Shown here: one piece after another, positions 22,229-32,023 of the stretch | Position numbering within the stretch: position 1 is the stretch's first letter | Layout: each line of letters begins with the position of its first letter | NCBI GenBank assembly: GCA_963922205.1 | Contig: CAWUHX010000074.1 | Location: 1-64,000 of the forward strand | DNA length: 64,000 nucleotides | Origin: Romanomermis culicivorax | Taxonomy: Eukaryota > Nematoda > Enoplea > Mermithida > Mermithidae | Direction: 5' to 3' | Notes under the pieces: generated by a model | Databases searched by the model: none | Told to the model about the DNA's origin: nothing | Seen by the model: the letters and a program-made list of their open reading frames with translations, nothing else | Translations under genes and position numbers: made by a program

Positions 22229-25200
22229 CCCCATATTCCCATCACATTGAATGGAAAGCTATTCACCAAAGGCATGATTGATACTGGTGCAGTTTATTCC
22301 TTGACCGACTCCCATATTGCTGAAATGTTACGACTAGACATGAAACCCCCACTTGTCCAAGCAAAAGCAGCCAACAATCTACCTATCCATTTCATAGGCA
22401 CAACTTTTCTAACCATAACTGTACAATCTATCCAAGAAACAATCATGGTACATATTCAGAAAGAGTGCACAGCAAATATACTCCTCTGGAAAAATTTCTT
22501 CCGCTGATTTTCTGAATATACCACAAATAATCAAAAATGACAGGTCAAGTTTGGCGATGTCATTGTGAAGGCCTAGAATACAGCCCCCTGTGGACCTGCG
22601 GTGGAACGTATTTGGATGAAAAATTGGAATTACCACCCCAGACTATCACTGAATTCACCCTACCCCTCCCCAAAACATACCTGCATGTCCACCATGTCCA
22701 ATTTACCCCCAAAGAAAGACAAAATCCAAAAATTCATTTCAGCAATTGCATTTCCCAGAATCAAAATAGGCAAATTCTTGTTTCTGTTTTAAACATTCAT
22801 GACACCCCTCAAACCCCTAATCCTGGTACATGCATTGGTTCTGTTTCGTGTTTCCTACTGAAAGGAAATTCATCAACCCAATCTCCCCTTTCTACTCCAA
22901 ACCTATATAACTGTTTTGGTACCTTCACATGGTTAAAGGAGGACGTCAACTTGACCCAAAAGCAACAGAAAAGAATGAACTACTGTGATTCCTATCCAAT
23001 ACCCCACCCTATATGCCAGCTCCAAAATGGATGTGGGTCACAGGTCACTTGTCTCCCACAGCATCGATACCAATGATGGCAAACCCGTCTGCAGACCACT
23101 TTTCTGAATATCCCCGAAAAAAACAGATCATCAAAGCAGAAGTTGAGCAACTTGAGAAAGCTGGTGTAATCAGTCAGAGCAATTCCCCTTGGTGTACCAA
23201 TACAGTTCTTATCCAAAGAAAGATGGGGGGCATCATCTATGCATCAATTTTAGAGGCCTGAATAAGGTAACCAAAAAAGATACATACCCATTACCTCGGA
23301 TTGATGAAATCCTAGACACCCTATGTGGAATGAAATACTTCACCTCACTGGACTAGTCCAATGCATATTACTCGATCCCCAATTTAGAAAATGACATGGA
23401 GAAAACTGCCTTCAACTGTTCAGCAGGACAATACCAATTTAATTTCCTCTCGTTTGGCCTCACAAACTACTCCAGAACATTCCAACAGTTAATGGATGTT
23501 ATACTTTCCATACTACAATGGAATACCTGTCTCGTCTACCTCCACGACGTATTAGTTTTTGCTGAATCACATGCTCAAATGCTAGAACACCAACACATTA
23601 TCCTCAATTATTTTGCCAAAACCGGATTGAAACTGAACTTACAGAAATGCAAATTTTGCCAACCCCAAGTCCAATATTTGAGCCAGGTTATTTCACAACA
23701 GGGTATTTCCCCAGACCCAAACAAAGTGCAATCGGTTCTTGACATCCCCGTACCAAAAACTTCCAAGGAAGTCAAATCATTTGTAGGCTTGCCCTCTTAT
23801 TATCAATGATTCATTCCCAGCTGCTCCCAAATCTCCAGTCCACCTACAACATTGCTAAAAAAGAATTCCGAATTTTCATGGGGTCCCGAACAACAGACTG
23901 CCTTGGATAAGCTCAAAACCTCGCTAATCCATGCCCCAGTCTTGCAACACCCTGATTTTAACAAACCCTTCATTTTGCAAACTGATGCATCAAAGCTTAG
24001 AATTGGTGCAGTCCTAAGTCAACTTGATGATAAAGGTCTTGACTGCTCCATCCCCTTTGGAAGTCGTGCATTGAAACCTGCAGAATGCAACTATCCTATA
24101 ACAAAGTTAGAAACCCTTGCAGTAGTAGAATTCATTTAACATTTTCCACCATATCTTTTCCAACAACATGTCATTATTCACACAGACCATACTGCTGTTC
24201 AGGCCGTCGTACAAAAAGAAAACCCCTCTCCCCAAATTGCCTATTGGGGGTTTGCTCTTTCTGGATTTCAACTCAATATTTGTCCCAAGAAAAGTACTGC
24301 TAACAGGAATGCTGATGCTATTTCATGTTTCCCCCTCAGACACAGCAAAATCCTCCTTTGACATTAGCAGCTTGAAACCTGACCTGAGATATCCATTATC
24401 AATGCTGTCCTTGAAGCTGAAGCTTCTGAGCAGGAAGAGGAACAGAAAAACTTTGCAGAATTGCAATGCAATGACCCAACCGTTAAAGCAATACACCCAC
24501 CAAACTTACCCAAAAACACCCACCAAAAGTGATCAAATTTGCAGTCCACAACAGCATCCTCTTTTGCATTATTGACAAACAACCAAAATTATATATTTCA
24601 AAGTCAAGAATTTATGATGTTATTGCATTCCACCACAACAGCAAGTTTGCAGGTCATTTTGCCTCACCTAAAACATTACACCTCCTCCAAAAAAAAAATT
24701 TTTGGCCAAAAATGAACATAGATATAAAATGATAGTGCAAAACTTGTCACAAATGCCAAACTCACAAAGCTTTCTGGCACAAAGTACATGCCAGTCTTGT
24801 CCCTATTCAAACCACCAGCCCATTTGACAGAGTAGGTGTTGATTGTATGGATCCATTGCCCCAAACTGTGAATGGGAACTATTTCATTGTTGTTTTTATC
24901 GACTATTTCACCAAATATGTGGAGGCTTTTCCAACCCTCGACATCACAGCCGCAACTATTGCCCAGCTATTTGTAACCAAAGTTGTTTGCTGCCATGGTT
25001 TCCCGAAAATCATTGACTGTGATCGTGGATCAGATTTTGTTTCCAACCTTTTCACCCGAATCACCGAACTATGTAATACCCAAAAAGTTCACACAACCCC
25101 ATACCACCCCATTGCCAATGGGGAAGTGGAATGCTGTAACCAAACCCTCACTGCATGCACACATGTGTACATTAATACAAAACATACTGATTGGGATGCT

Positions 25201-25692
25201 GATCTACCATTTGCAGTTTTTGCCATCAATATTCATAAAAATGATAGCACCTCATAGACCCTGTTTGAACTTTTACATGGCGGACAACCAAATTTACCAT
25301 CTGATGCAGCCCTCAATTTCCTTCCCACCTCCTATATGATTGATCTCGATGACTATGCACCTCAAGTGAAATCCCATTTCACAGATGCTCTCTCCACAGT
25401 TCAGAAAAACTTACAAAAAGTGCAGAACCAAAACACAGCTCAATACAATAAAAACACACATGACATCCAATACAAGCCAGTCGATCACATCCTCTACAAA
25501 AATCACTCTTGCAAGCAGGGTTTAACACCCAAATTTTTGTCCCATCACAATGGCCCCTACAAAGTCATACGATTCCTGTATCCTAATGTCACACTTGAAC
25601 ATTCACTCAAAAATATGACATTTACCATCCACGTAAATGAGACCACCCCTTTTCACCCCGGAGTAACTTGTACAGATCGGCTATTCATCTAA
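22229..25692 (+). pseudogene. Protease-RT-RNaseH-integrase remnant of Ty3/gypsy-type element 2
   Basis: Retropepsin frame 22229-22506 has the active-site DTGA at 22280-22291. RT spans ~23030-23810 with FLSFGLTN but its catalytic box reads YLHD (23537-23548), i.e. first Asp replaced by His. RNase H ~23850-24330 (LQTDASKLRIGAVLSQ, TKLETLAVV). Integrase: HHCC-like zinc region ~24620-24720 (HHNSKFAGHF), catalytic core 24820-25250 (YFTKYVEAFP, then a DRGSDF second Asp), C-terminal region to 25692. At least five in-frame stops and several frame shifts. No gag is recognisable between the envelope-like remnant and the protease. Confidence 0.85.
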
Positions 25693-25881
25693 GTCTTCGA
25701 CCACTTACAACCTCATTCCATCCTCACATTTCCTTTCGACCTGGTACAACCCAATTAACTCACAGCCGCAAGCTCAAGTAAAGACTCTTCCTCTCTGCCA
25801 CCACAAACTTTCCAACCTGACAACCTTTCCTTCCTCCAAACCCCCGTTGAATGAGGACATTCAATTTTGGAAGGAGGGAAA

Positions 25882-26600
25882 TGTAAGATAAGTGATAAAA
25901 CATTAGTGTAAATTCATGATGTATAAAATATATATATTTTATTACTGTATATAATTTCATTTTCGTGATGTATTCTCAAGTGTGTCTGGTTTCCCTTGTA
26001 TTGACACTCCTGTACATTTTTTTAAAAGTGTTGCATAACTATTACGGAAGTATATGTATATAGTTAGCAAGAAAAAGAAAGCAGGTAGGCATGGCTAAGC
26101 CTACGATAAACCCACGGGCAGAGAAACTAAGCATAAACTAAAGCACATAGGCGTGGTTAAGCATACTATAAATCAAAGCATAAAGGCCTGGTAATAAAGT
26201 ATACAGTATATGGAAGCATGTTAAGCGAAGCAATGATTGGCTGAAAGAAGAAATTATGGAAGCAGACCCCCTTCCACGGCGAAAGGGTGTGGTCTAAAGA
26301 AGGGGTATAAAAGAAGAGAAGCCTAGTGAAACAGTCAGTCGTGGTCATAGATTTTGCAGTGTAAAATTAATTTGTGTTTTGCGTGTAATTTGGAAAACGT
26401 TTGTTATTCGCCAAGCTATTCGTGCAGCTGTTGGTGAAGGTTGTTTTTTGTATTCATTGTCATTCGATTGTCATGTACACCCGCCTAATTGGATTGTAGC
26501 AAGCTTGTCCTCACACCAAATAAAAGTATTCTAGGATTTATAGTCTGTTTTTTATAAAATGCTACTAATTCGAAAAATTAATTGCTGGTAAACAGCAAAC
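25882..26600 (+). repeat. LTR of element 2 (3' LTR), possibly shared with a following element
   Basis: Starts TGTAAGATAAGTG right after the polypurine tract 'ggaaggagggaa' (25869-25880). Contains a TATA word 'ggtataaaagaag' (~26302) and poly(A) word AATAAA (~26519). The end near 26600 is uncertain. It is followed by 'gttgaccccgatttttgg' (~26610), which resembles the primer-binding region of many Ty3/gypsy elements and hints that this LTR also served as a 5' LTR. At 26539 a 22-base match to the end of the TAGTCTG MITE (TATAGTCTGTTTTTTATAAA) shows a truncated MITE inside or at the edge. No matching upstream LTR was found in the window. Confidence 0.6.
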
Positions 26601-27060
26601 TTTTTGTTGACCCCGATTTTTGGGAGACTGGCGAACATTATTTGAGTAAAATTAGCTAAAGCATAGTTTCAAATAAGTTTAAACTAGCATTAATCGTATT
26701 AGAAATTTAAATTCCCGCGTTTTAAGCTCGGAAAAAACAATACGTGTGAATCAAGAATATGGTGAGTTTACCACCGGGTTCTCGGAAACGAAGTATAGTA
26801 TTATGCTCAGTGAAAAATGGGACAAGGAGAAACATATTCATCTTTTGCCGCTTCCTAGTATTAGAGAATGGCTACTGTCACGTGCCGCTCAATTTCTCCG
26901 ACGTCACGTGATTCAAATCATGTCAACAATTTATTTTTTCATGTTTCGTTTATTATTCATTCATGTTTTCGTTTATTTTATTTTTACACATGCATTTTGT
27001 GTTCGTTTTTATGCATTTCTATGTTTCGTTTTGTTGTATTTTTATTTCTTTATGAACGCG
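26601..27060. other. No gene seen
   Basis: After the candidate primer-binding site there is AT-rich sequence with only short ORFs (26746-27084) of T-rich, low-complexity composition. Nothing supportable as coding. Confidence 0.4.
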
Positions 27061-27098
27061 GGCTACAGTAGGCCCTTTAGCTAAAACTTCCGCCAGTC

Positions 27099-27392
27099 GT
27101 GCTCCACGAGCACATGGCTATTTTTGGTGCATTCATGCACCTCTTATCATCAAAAATTAGCGTCGTTTTTGTTACGCAAAAACGACTAGCTAAGAAGTTT
27201 AGCTAAAGACGTTCATATGCTTAGCATCGGCACTGCAGTCTGCCTCAGTGCTAAACGCATGTGAACGAAAAAATGTCTATGTGCTCATAGGCATCTTCTG
27301 CATCACGTCTAGCTGCAGAAGTTAGCTTGGACGCCGAGAAACTCCGCCCAAGCTGCAGCTGTAGCCAAACATGTCCTTAAAAGGACATGTTT
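27099..27392. repeat. Chain of nine consecutive hairpins
   Basis: Non-overlapping inverted repeats with almost no spacing: 27099-27113 (GTGCT), 27126-27141 (GGTGCA), 27162-27186 (GTCGTTTTTG), 27187-27205 (TAGCTAA), 27211-27266 (long arm with one or two mismatches, GTTCATATGC..TTAGCA), 27273-27294 (ATGTCTATG), 27295-27321 (CTTCTGCA), 27324-27354 (AGCTTGG), 27367-27392 (AAACATGTCCTT, perfect 12-base stem, 2-base loop). Stems listed are left arms. They share no sequence with one another, so this is not a simple tandem repeat. No ORF. Role unknown. Confidence 0.85.
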
Positions 27393-27399
27393 CTTTAGT

Positions 27400-28310
27400 T
27401 TTTCGCTCATTCTTGGGTTCACCAAGCTTCCGTCCGGTTGTAACTCCGCATCCGCCGCCTTCGTTTAAATTTGCATAATTTTATATACACCTGTGCGTCG
27501 GCCGCCTTATTGCCAATAAATTTGCATAAATTTACCTTTGTTTACTGCGTCCGCCGCTTACCATCTACAGTACCCGCTGCCCATCAGTGCCAGGTGTCCG
27601 ACCGCCCCCGGTTCGTGAAGAAAACGTTGGAGACTCGCCTCCAGCTCGCCGCCGCTCACCGCTAGGACTTGTGTGGATCGCATCCCCGCCCCAGTGCCAG
27701 AAGACCAAAAGTATCCAGGGACTTGCCGCCCGTTTCGTCGAATTGCTTGAGAAACAGGACTAGGTGAGTCTTCTCAGGGGATTATTGTTATTTGTGGGGT
27801 ATTTATTGGGAAATCCTTCCTAAGTCGGGTTCCCAAGTTTTCCACAGATAAGTAGGGCCTCCACCTCTCAGGTTCGGGCTAAAAGGGGCTGTCTGGTTCA
27901 TAATCGGGTCCCGCAAATCAGGTCATTTTACGGGTGACCCTGTCCCCACTCTCACTGAGTAGGACTCGGGGATTGTCGCACCTAGCCTGGCAGCATTGTC
28001 CATTACCCTACAGCAAGACCCCAAGGACAACACCAGAGAACCAACTATAGACCTCTCTATAGCCACCATTTGCCAGGTTAGGCCCCCAATGCCAACCAGG
28101 GAAAGCCTGGGGAAAATGCCAGTATCCATCAGGAGTCACAGCCTATTACTCACTGTAATAGGATCAATCTGATATGTTTCACCATCAATGTGACGTCTAA
28201 AACACGGTATTACCTGATGAGATACCCAAACTTCCCCAGCTCTCCCGAACCCACATGTCATACACGTGACATGCCATAAAATGTGACATGGATGGCGTAA
28301 TATGTGACAT
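27400..28310. other. GC-richer noncoding stretch
   Basis: Clearly higher G+C than the flanks, with CpG-containing words around 27430-27700 and a plausible GTGAGT donor at 27763. Short ORFs on both strands show no family. Several small inverted repeats continue the pattern of the preceding hairpin chain (e.g. GGTCA..TGACC near 27920). It may be part of one structured noncoding element spanning 27.1-30.5 kb. Confidence 0.4.
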
Positions 28311-28319
28311 GGCGAGGCT

Positions 28320-28820
28320 GGAAAATCGACCTTAAGTCTGGCACTCGCCCTTAAGTGTAAAAACTTCACCCTTGGGTCGGAACTACCCCCAGGTCGGGTC
28401 AATTCCCATTTTAAGTCGGACAAGCCCCCTTAAAATCGGGTACTAGCCATTCAATAAGTCGGAGACCCCCCCAAATTCGGGTTTACTGCCTAATGGGTCG
28501 GGAATGTCCCTTATTTCGGATTACCGCTACTGTAGGTCGGAAACTTCCCCTCAAGTCAAGTGTTATTACTGTAAGTCGGCAAAATTTCCCGTGCCACCAA
28601 GAATTATTACTGTAGGTCGGGAATTTATCCCTTAACATCGAGTTTAATTACTGTAAGACGGAAATCGCCCTTACGAGTGATCTAAATGTGATCTATATAT
28701 GTAAATAATTATCTCATGCGTGTGTATTGCCCCTATGAGTAATAAATTCCCCCTGAGTCGAGTTATTTGCCCTCAGAGTCGAGTTATTTGCCCCACAGTT
28801 GAGTTATATATCGAGTATTC
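28320..28820. repeat. Degenerate tandem 'GTCGG...CCC' repeats
   Basis: Successive units carry 'aagtcgg', 'ggtcggg' or 'tactgtaagtcgg' followed 10-15 bases later by C-runs ('ttcccc', 'atcgccc', 'tgtccc'), with spacing of about 28-60 bases to ~28690. At 28755-28815 three copies of 'gagt(c/t)gagttat' follow. No ORF spans the array. Confidence 0.6.
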
Positions 28821-29481
28821 TGTATTTCTCCTCTGATTAATCCTGTATAGTCCACAAAATTAATCTGTGTTGTAAGATACCTTATGTGTCTCTTTCCCCT
28901 TTATTTTCCCCCCCTCTCCTCTTTTGGGTGGTATACTGTAGCCCTCAGGCTGGGTGCCCTTACAGTACGCCTGTGCCCATTCCTGTACTGTAACTACAGT
29001 ATACCCATACGCGGGTACTGGTATCACAGCTGTAGGGGTTGACGGCCTCTCCTGACTGTCGGTGGTCCATGACCCCATGATACCGTACACCCTCCACGTA
29101 TGATTCTGGACGTCATATGTGGCTGTGATCTGTTAATTGTGTACAGTATTTTTGTATGTCGGGCGAAACTGTCGGAATTTCTCACTTTTCCGGCCCCAAA
29201 ATTTTTACACCTACTGTTTACACATTTAACACGCGTATGTCCAAACCTCGTATTTCCCGTTTTTGATTATCTCTCTCCCATTTCTTTTCCTCGGTCGTCT
29301 GAGCGGTGTCAAAAAAAAAAAAAAAAAAAAAAAAAAAATTCTGTTTTCTGATGCCACCGCTACAGTATGACACCCTTACGTAAGTTTCTCTCTCTTTCTC
29401 ATTTCTACTTACTGTAAGGTCTGTTCTCTTCTAGTCTCGGGTTGTTGCATCTAGACCATAGACTTTACGGGTCATGCTCTT
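28821..29481. other. Noncoding spacer with hairpins and a 28-base poly(A)
   Basis: 28929-28972 folds on ACTGTA..TACAGT arms; about 29001-29020 is the near-perfect dyad TACTGTAACTACAGTA. A pure run of 28 A lies at 29311-29338, preceded by 'gagcggtgtc'; it could be the tail of a retroposed RNA, but I see no target duplication. Confidence 0.5.
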
Positions 29482-30190
29482 TGACGTCAGCAACGACAAC
29501 GTTACGGGTTGTCGTTGTTGTGTGGTTCAGCCTCACGGATGCAACCACTGACGTCTGCAACAGCCGCTTCACTTGCTGTTGCTTTAAGGGGTGGGTAGCC
29601 CTCCGGGTTCTACTCCTGACGTCAGCAACGATGACATTACGTGTTGTTGTCTTAAGTCAATACTCCTGCAGTACTGACTTCTGACGTCTGCAACAGCTGA
29701 AGCTAAAGTTGTTGCAACAGGTTCGGCTGGTTCACTGCACCCCATCTGTGACGTCAGCAATAGTGACGCACCGTGTCACTATTCAAAGATGTGCAGGTCT
29801 CATGGGTGCCACATCTGACGTCTGCAACAGCTGCATCTCATGTCATTGACTCAAGGTATCAGACCCTCGGTTCCACCTTTTTGACGTCAGCAACGGCACC
29901 ATCACGTGTTGCTGTATATCGATAGTTGGCTTCAGGGCCCTATTGCTGACGTCAGCAATGACAATGTATCATGTTCTCGCAGCAGGAATTGAGGTTACAT
30001 GATCCTATTTCTGACGTCCGCAATGGTAACATTACGTGCTACTGCAGGGGTTTTGCTGGCCTTAGGCACTCACCCCTGGCGTCTGCAACTGCGACATGAT
30101 ACTCGAATACTCTTATCCCAGGCACCTGCAGTCAGCACCAAGGTCATGTGTTGGTTCATACCCCCTACCTTTTGACGTCAGCACCAGGTT
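29482..30190. repeat. 66-base tandem repeat with TGACGTC core and hairpins
   Basis: Units begin with TGACGTC(A/T)GCAA at 29482, 29549, 29617, 29682, 29749, 29816, 29882, 29947, 30012, 30077 (TGGCGTC) and 30173, spacing 65-68 apart from a shortened pair at the end. Units alternate between TGACGTCAGCAA and TGACGTCTGCAA over most of the array, a dimeric higher-order pattern. After the core, most units form a stem: CAACGACAAC/GTTGTCGTTG (29492), GCAACAGC/GCTGTTGC (29556), AATAGTGAC/GTCACTATT (29759). The stems differ in sequence but keep pairing. TGACGTCA is the palindromic CRE/ATF site. No ORF is shared by units. Confidence 0.85.
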
Positions 30191-30545
30191 ACTGTCGGTC
30201 CTATGAGTATTCCACTTGAGTTGTAGGTGGTCGCTGGCGCATGGTCCTATCACCTACTGCTCTTGTCCAAGGGTTGGTGTGTGTCTGGGAGGGACTGATG
30301 CCTGGGAAACATCAGTCCACATACATACACCACCTGAGATGCTCTCTAGCCTGTGTACTGATCAGGTTGTCCGCCCGGGTAGCGGCACTGTTGATCAGCA
30401 CGTGGCTGCTTTCAAGCTTTAACTGTAGGTTTGAACGAGTTACACTCGGCCTCAGCTGGGTTAGTTGTTTGATTCATGTAGACGGTAGGCATTTGCAGTC
30501 AGTACTGCCTGTGTCTGAAGTCTGCAAGGGTTCAGCAATCATCTT
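30191..30545. repeat. Further hairpins after the 66-base array
   Basis: Perfect inverted repeats follow closely: GTAGGTG..CACCTAC (30224-30265), GGACTGATG..CATCAGTCC (30292-30318), CTGATCA..TGATCAG (~30358-30399), AGGCA..TGCCT inside AGAC..GTCT (~30480-30517). They continue the pattern seen at 27.1 kb and suggest one structured element. Confidence 0.6.
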
Positions 30546-31021
30546 GTAAATTTAATTATCTAAATTCACTCATTCTCTTTCATCTCATCGAGCTGTCATA
30601 CATAGATCTTCTTTAGTGTCCCCGCCGTAGTGGTCCCCGAGGGGCCGCGGCACAGCCTCCTATTACCGTCATTAACTTGTTTACTGTAGCGCATATTTTC
30701 TCTGCGATATTGTATTTGTCGTTTTGAAGTAGCCGTCGATTGAGTTTTCGAAACTTTTCTTCGTTTTCTTATTTCATTTTAATCGTTTGTTCTCGCGTTT
30801 TAACCTTTTTTTTCTTTTCTTGTGTTATATTTCGCCTGACAGGTAATAAATCTTCTTCATTCTTCATTCATTCAAAAGAAAAAGCTGTGCAACAAAATAG
30901 TTCACGAAATCCCAAAAAAGAAATGGAATGCTGAGACAATTTAAATAGCTCTAGAATTGTTCAGGACGTTCAAATTGATTCAATTTTCGACTACGGACGA
31001 ATATCTATGTTACTTATGTAT
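30546..31021. other. No gene seen
   Basis: T-rich sequence with 'gaggggccgcggc' near 30640 and a TAATAAA word near 30844. No ORF with recognisable content. Confidence 0.4.
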
Positions 31022-31427
31022 CATACCTGTAAGACCTCCGCATACCTGTAAGACCTCCGACCAGTTGGGGGGGGGGGTAGGAAAAAGTCGAAATTTTTCC
31101 CAAAAAGGCCAAAAAACATACACTTTTTTGAAAATTTTTTTAATTTTTTCCAAACTGGGGGGGGGGGTTGGGGGGGAAATGATTTTGGGTATAGTGTTGG
31201 CCGAGTTGGGGGGGCGGTCCCCCCAACCTCCCCCCAAGTACAGGTATGGACCTCCGACCAGTTGGGGGGGGGGGGTAGGAAAAAGTCGAAATTTTTCCCA
31301 AAAAAGGCCAAAAAACATACACTTTTTGGCAAATTTTTTTAATTTTTTCCCAACTGGGGGGGGGGAATCATTTTGGGTACTGGGTTGGCCAAGTTGGGGG
31401 GTCCCCCCCCCCAAGTACAGGTATGTT
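31022..31427. mobile_element. CATACCTGTA-ended MITE, tandem dimer with G-runs
   Basis: Starts with CATACCTGTAAGACCTCCG twice (31022 and 31041) and contains two ~197-base units, each with 'gaccagttggggggg', 'aaaaagtcgaaatttttccc', 'ccaaaaaacatacac', another G-run, and 'ccaagtacaggtatg'. TACAGGTATG at the right is the inverse of CATACCTGTA. Long Pro/Gly-looking ORFs on both strands arise from the C/G runs and are not genes. A single diverged unit lies at 44176-44317. Confidence 0.75.
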
Positions 31428-31737
31428 ATCTATATTTAATAACCATGTAAAGAATAGAGAAAATAAAGTCAAAAAATTGTGTTAATTTTCGATCGAAACA
31501 TTGTACCATTATCAACGATATCGATTTTTCTATTTGAATCAATCAAACACAAAAAGTAAGAATTTCAGTTTCAAATCCGAATCTGACTGAATGGAGAGAA
31601 TATTCAGAATTTTTTTTCACTCATCAGTCTTGACAGCCTATAAATAAAGTTTGCTGCAACGATACTAATACACTGTTCGAAAAGAAATCGTTCACGTTTG
31701 GGTCAAATATACGAATAGGAAATATTTTCATTGATTC
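31428..31737. other. No gene seen
   Basis: AT-rich noncoding spacer between MITEs. Confidence 0.4.
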
Positions 31738-32023
31738 GGCGCGCAGCGCCGAAAATTTTTTGCATTTTCAGCCCCTAAAACGTCTAAAAATCAAGGAAAT
31801 TTAATGTTTGACCAGCCAAAAAATTTGTGCCAATTGGCACAAACGCTCAAAATTTTTTGTGCCATTCCAAATTTTTTCGTGCCCAAAACCATATTTTGGC
31901 ACAAAAAAAACACTGGCCCAAACAGCGTTTTTTTTTGACACAAATTTTTTGACTAGTCGAATGCCGAATTTCTTTTATTTTCAATCATTTTAGGGGCTGA
32001 AAACGCAAAATTTTCTTGGCGCC
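31738..32023. mobile_element. MITE with ~36-base TIR ending in GGCGC
   Basis: Left end GGCGCGCAGCGCCGAAAATT..CATTTTCAGCCCCTAAAA is repeated inverted at 31989-32022 (TTTTAGGGGCTGAAAACGCAAAATTTTC..GGCGCC). Inside, GTGCCAATTGGCAC and scattered 'gtgcc/ggcac' words form palindromic sub-repeats. Related internal text ('gctcaaaatttttt..ttccaaattttttcg') appears at 42650-42710. No ORF. Confidence 0.65.

Noticed and set aside
26746-27084. 112-codon ORF downstream of LTR as gag
   Set aside because: No gag features; the second half is T-rich low complexity.
29442-29684. 80-codon ORF across the tandem repeat
   Set aside because: Not preserved from unit to unit and without family resemblance.
29482-30190. 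CRISPR-like regular spacing
   Set aside because: Eukaryotic context, no identical repeats with unique spacers; the whole 66-base unit is repeated and diverged.
31010-31439. Long Pro/Gly/Lys ORFs on both strands
   Set aside because: They arise from tandem G/C and A/T runs in a MITE dimer; equal ORFs on both strands argue against coding.
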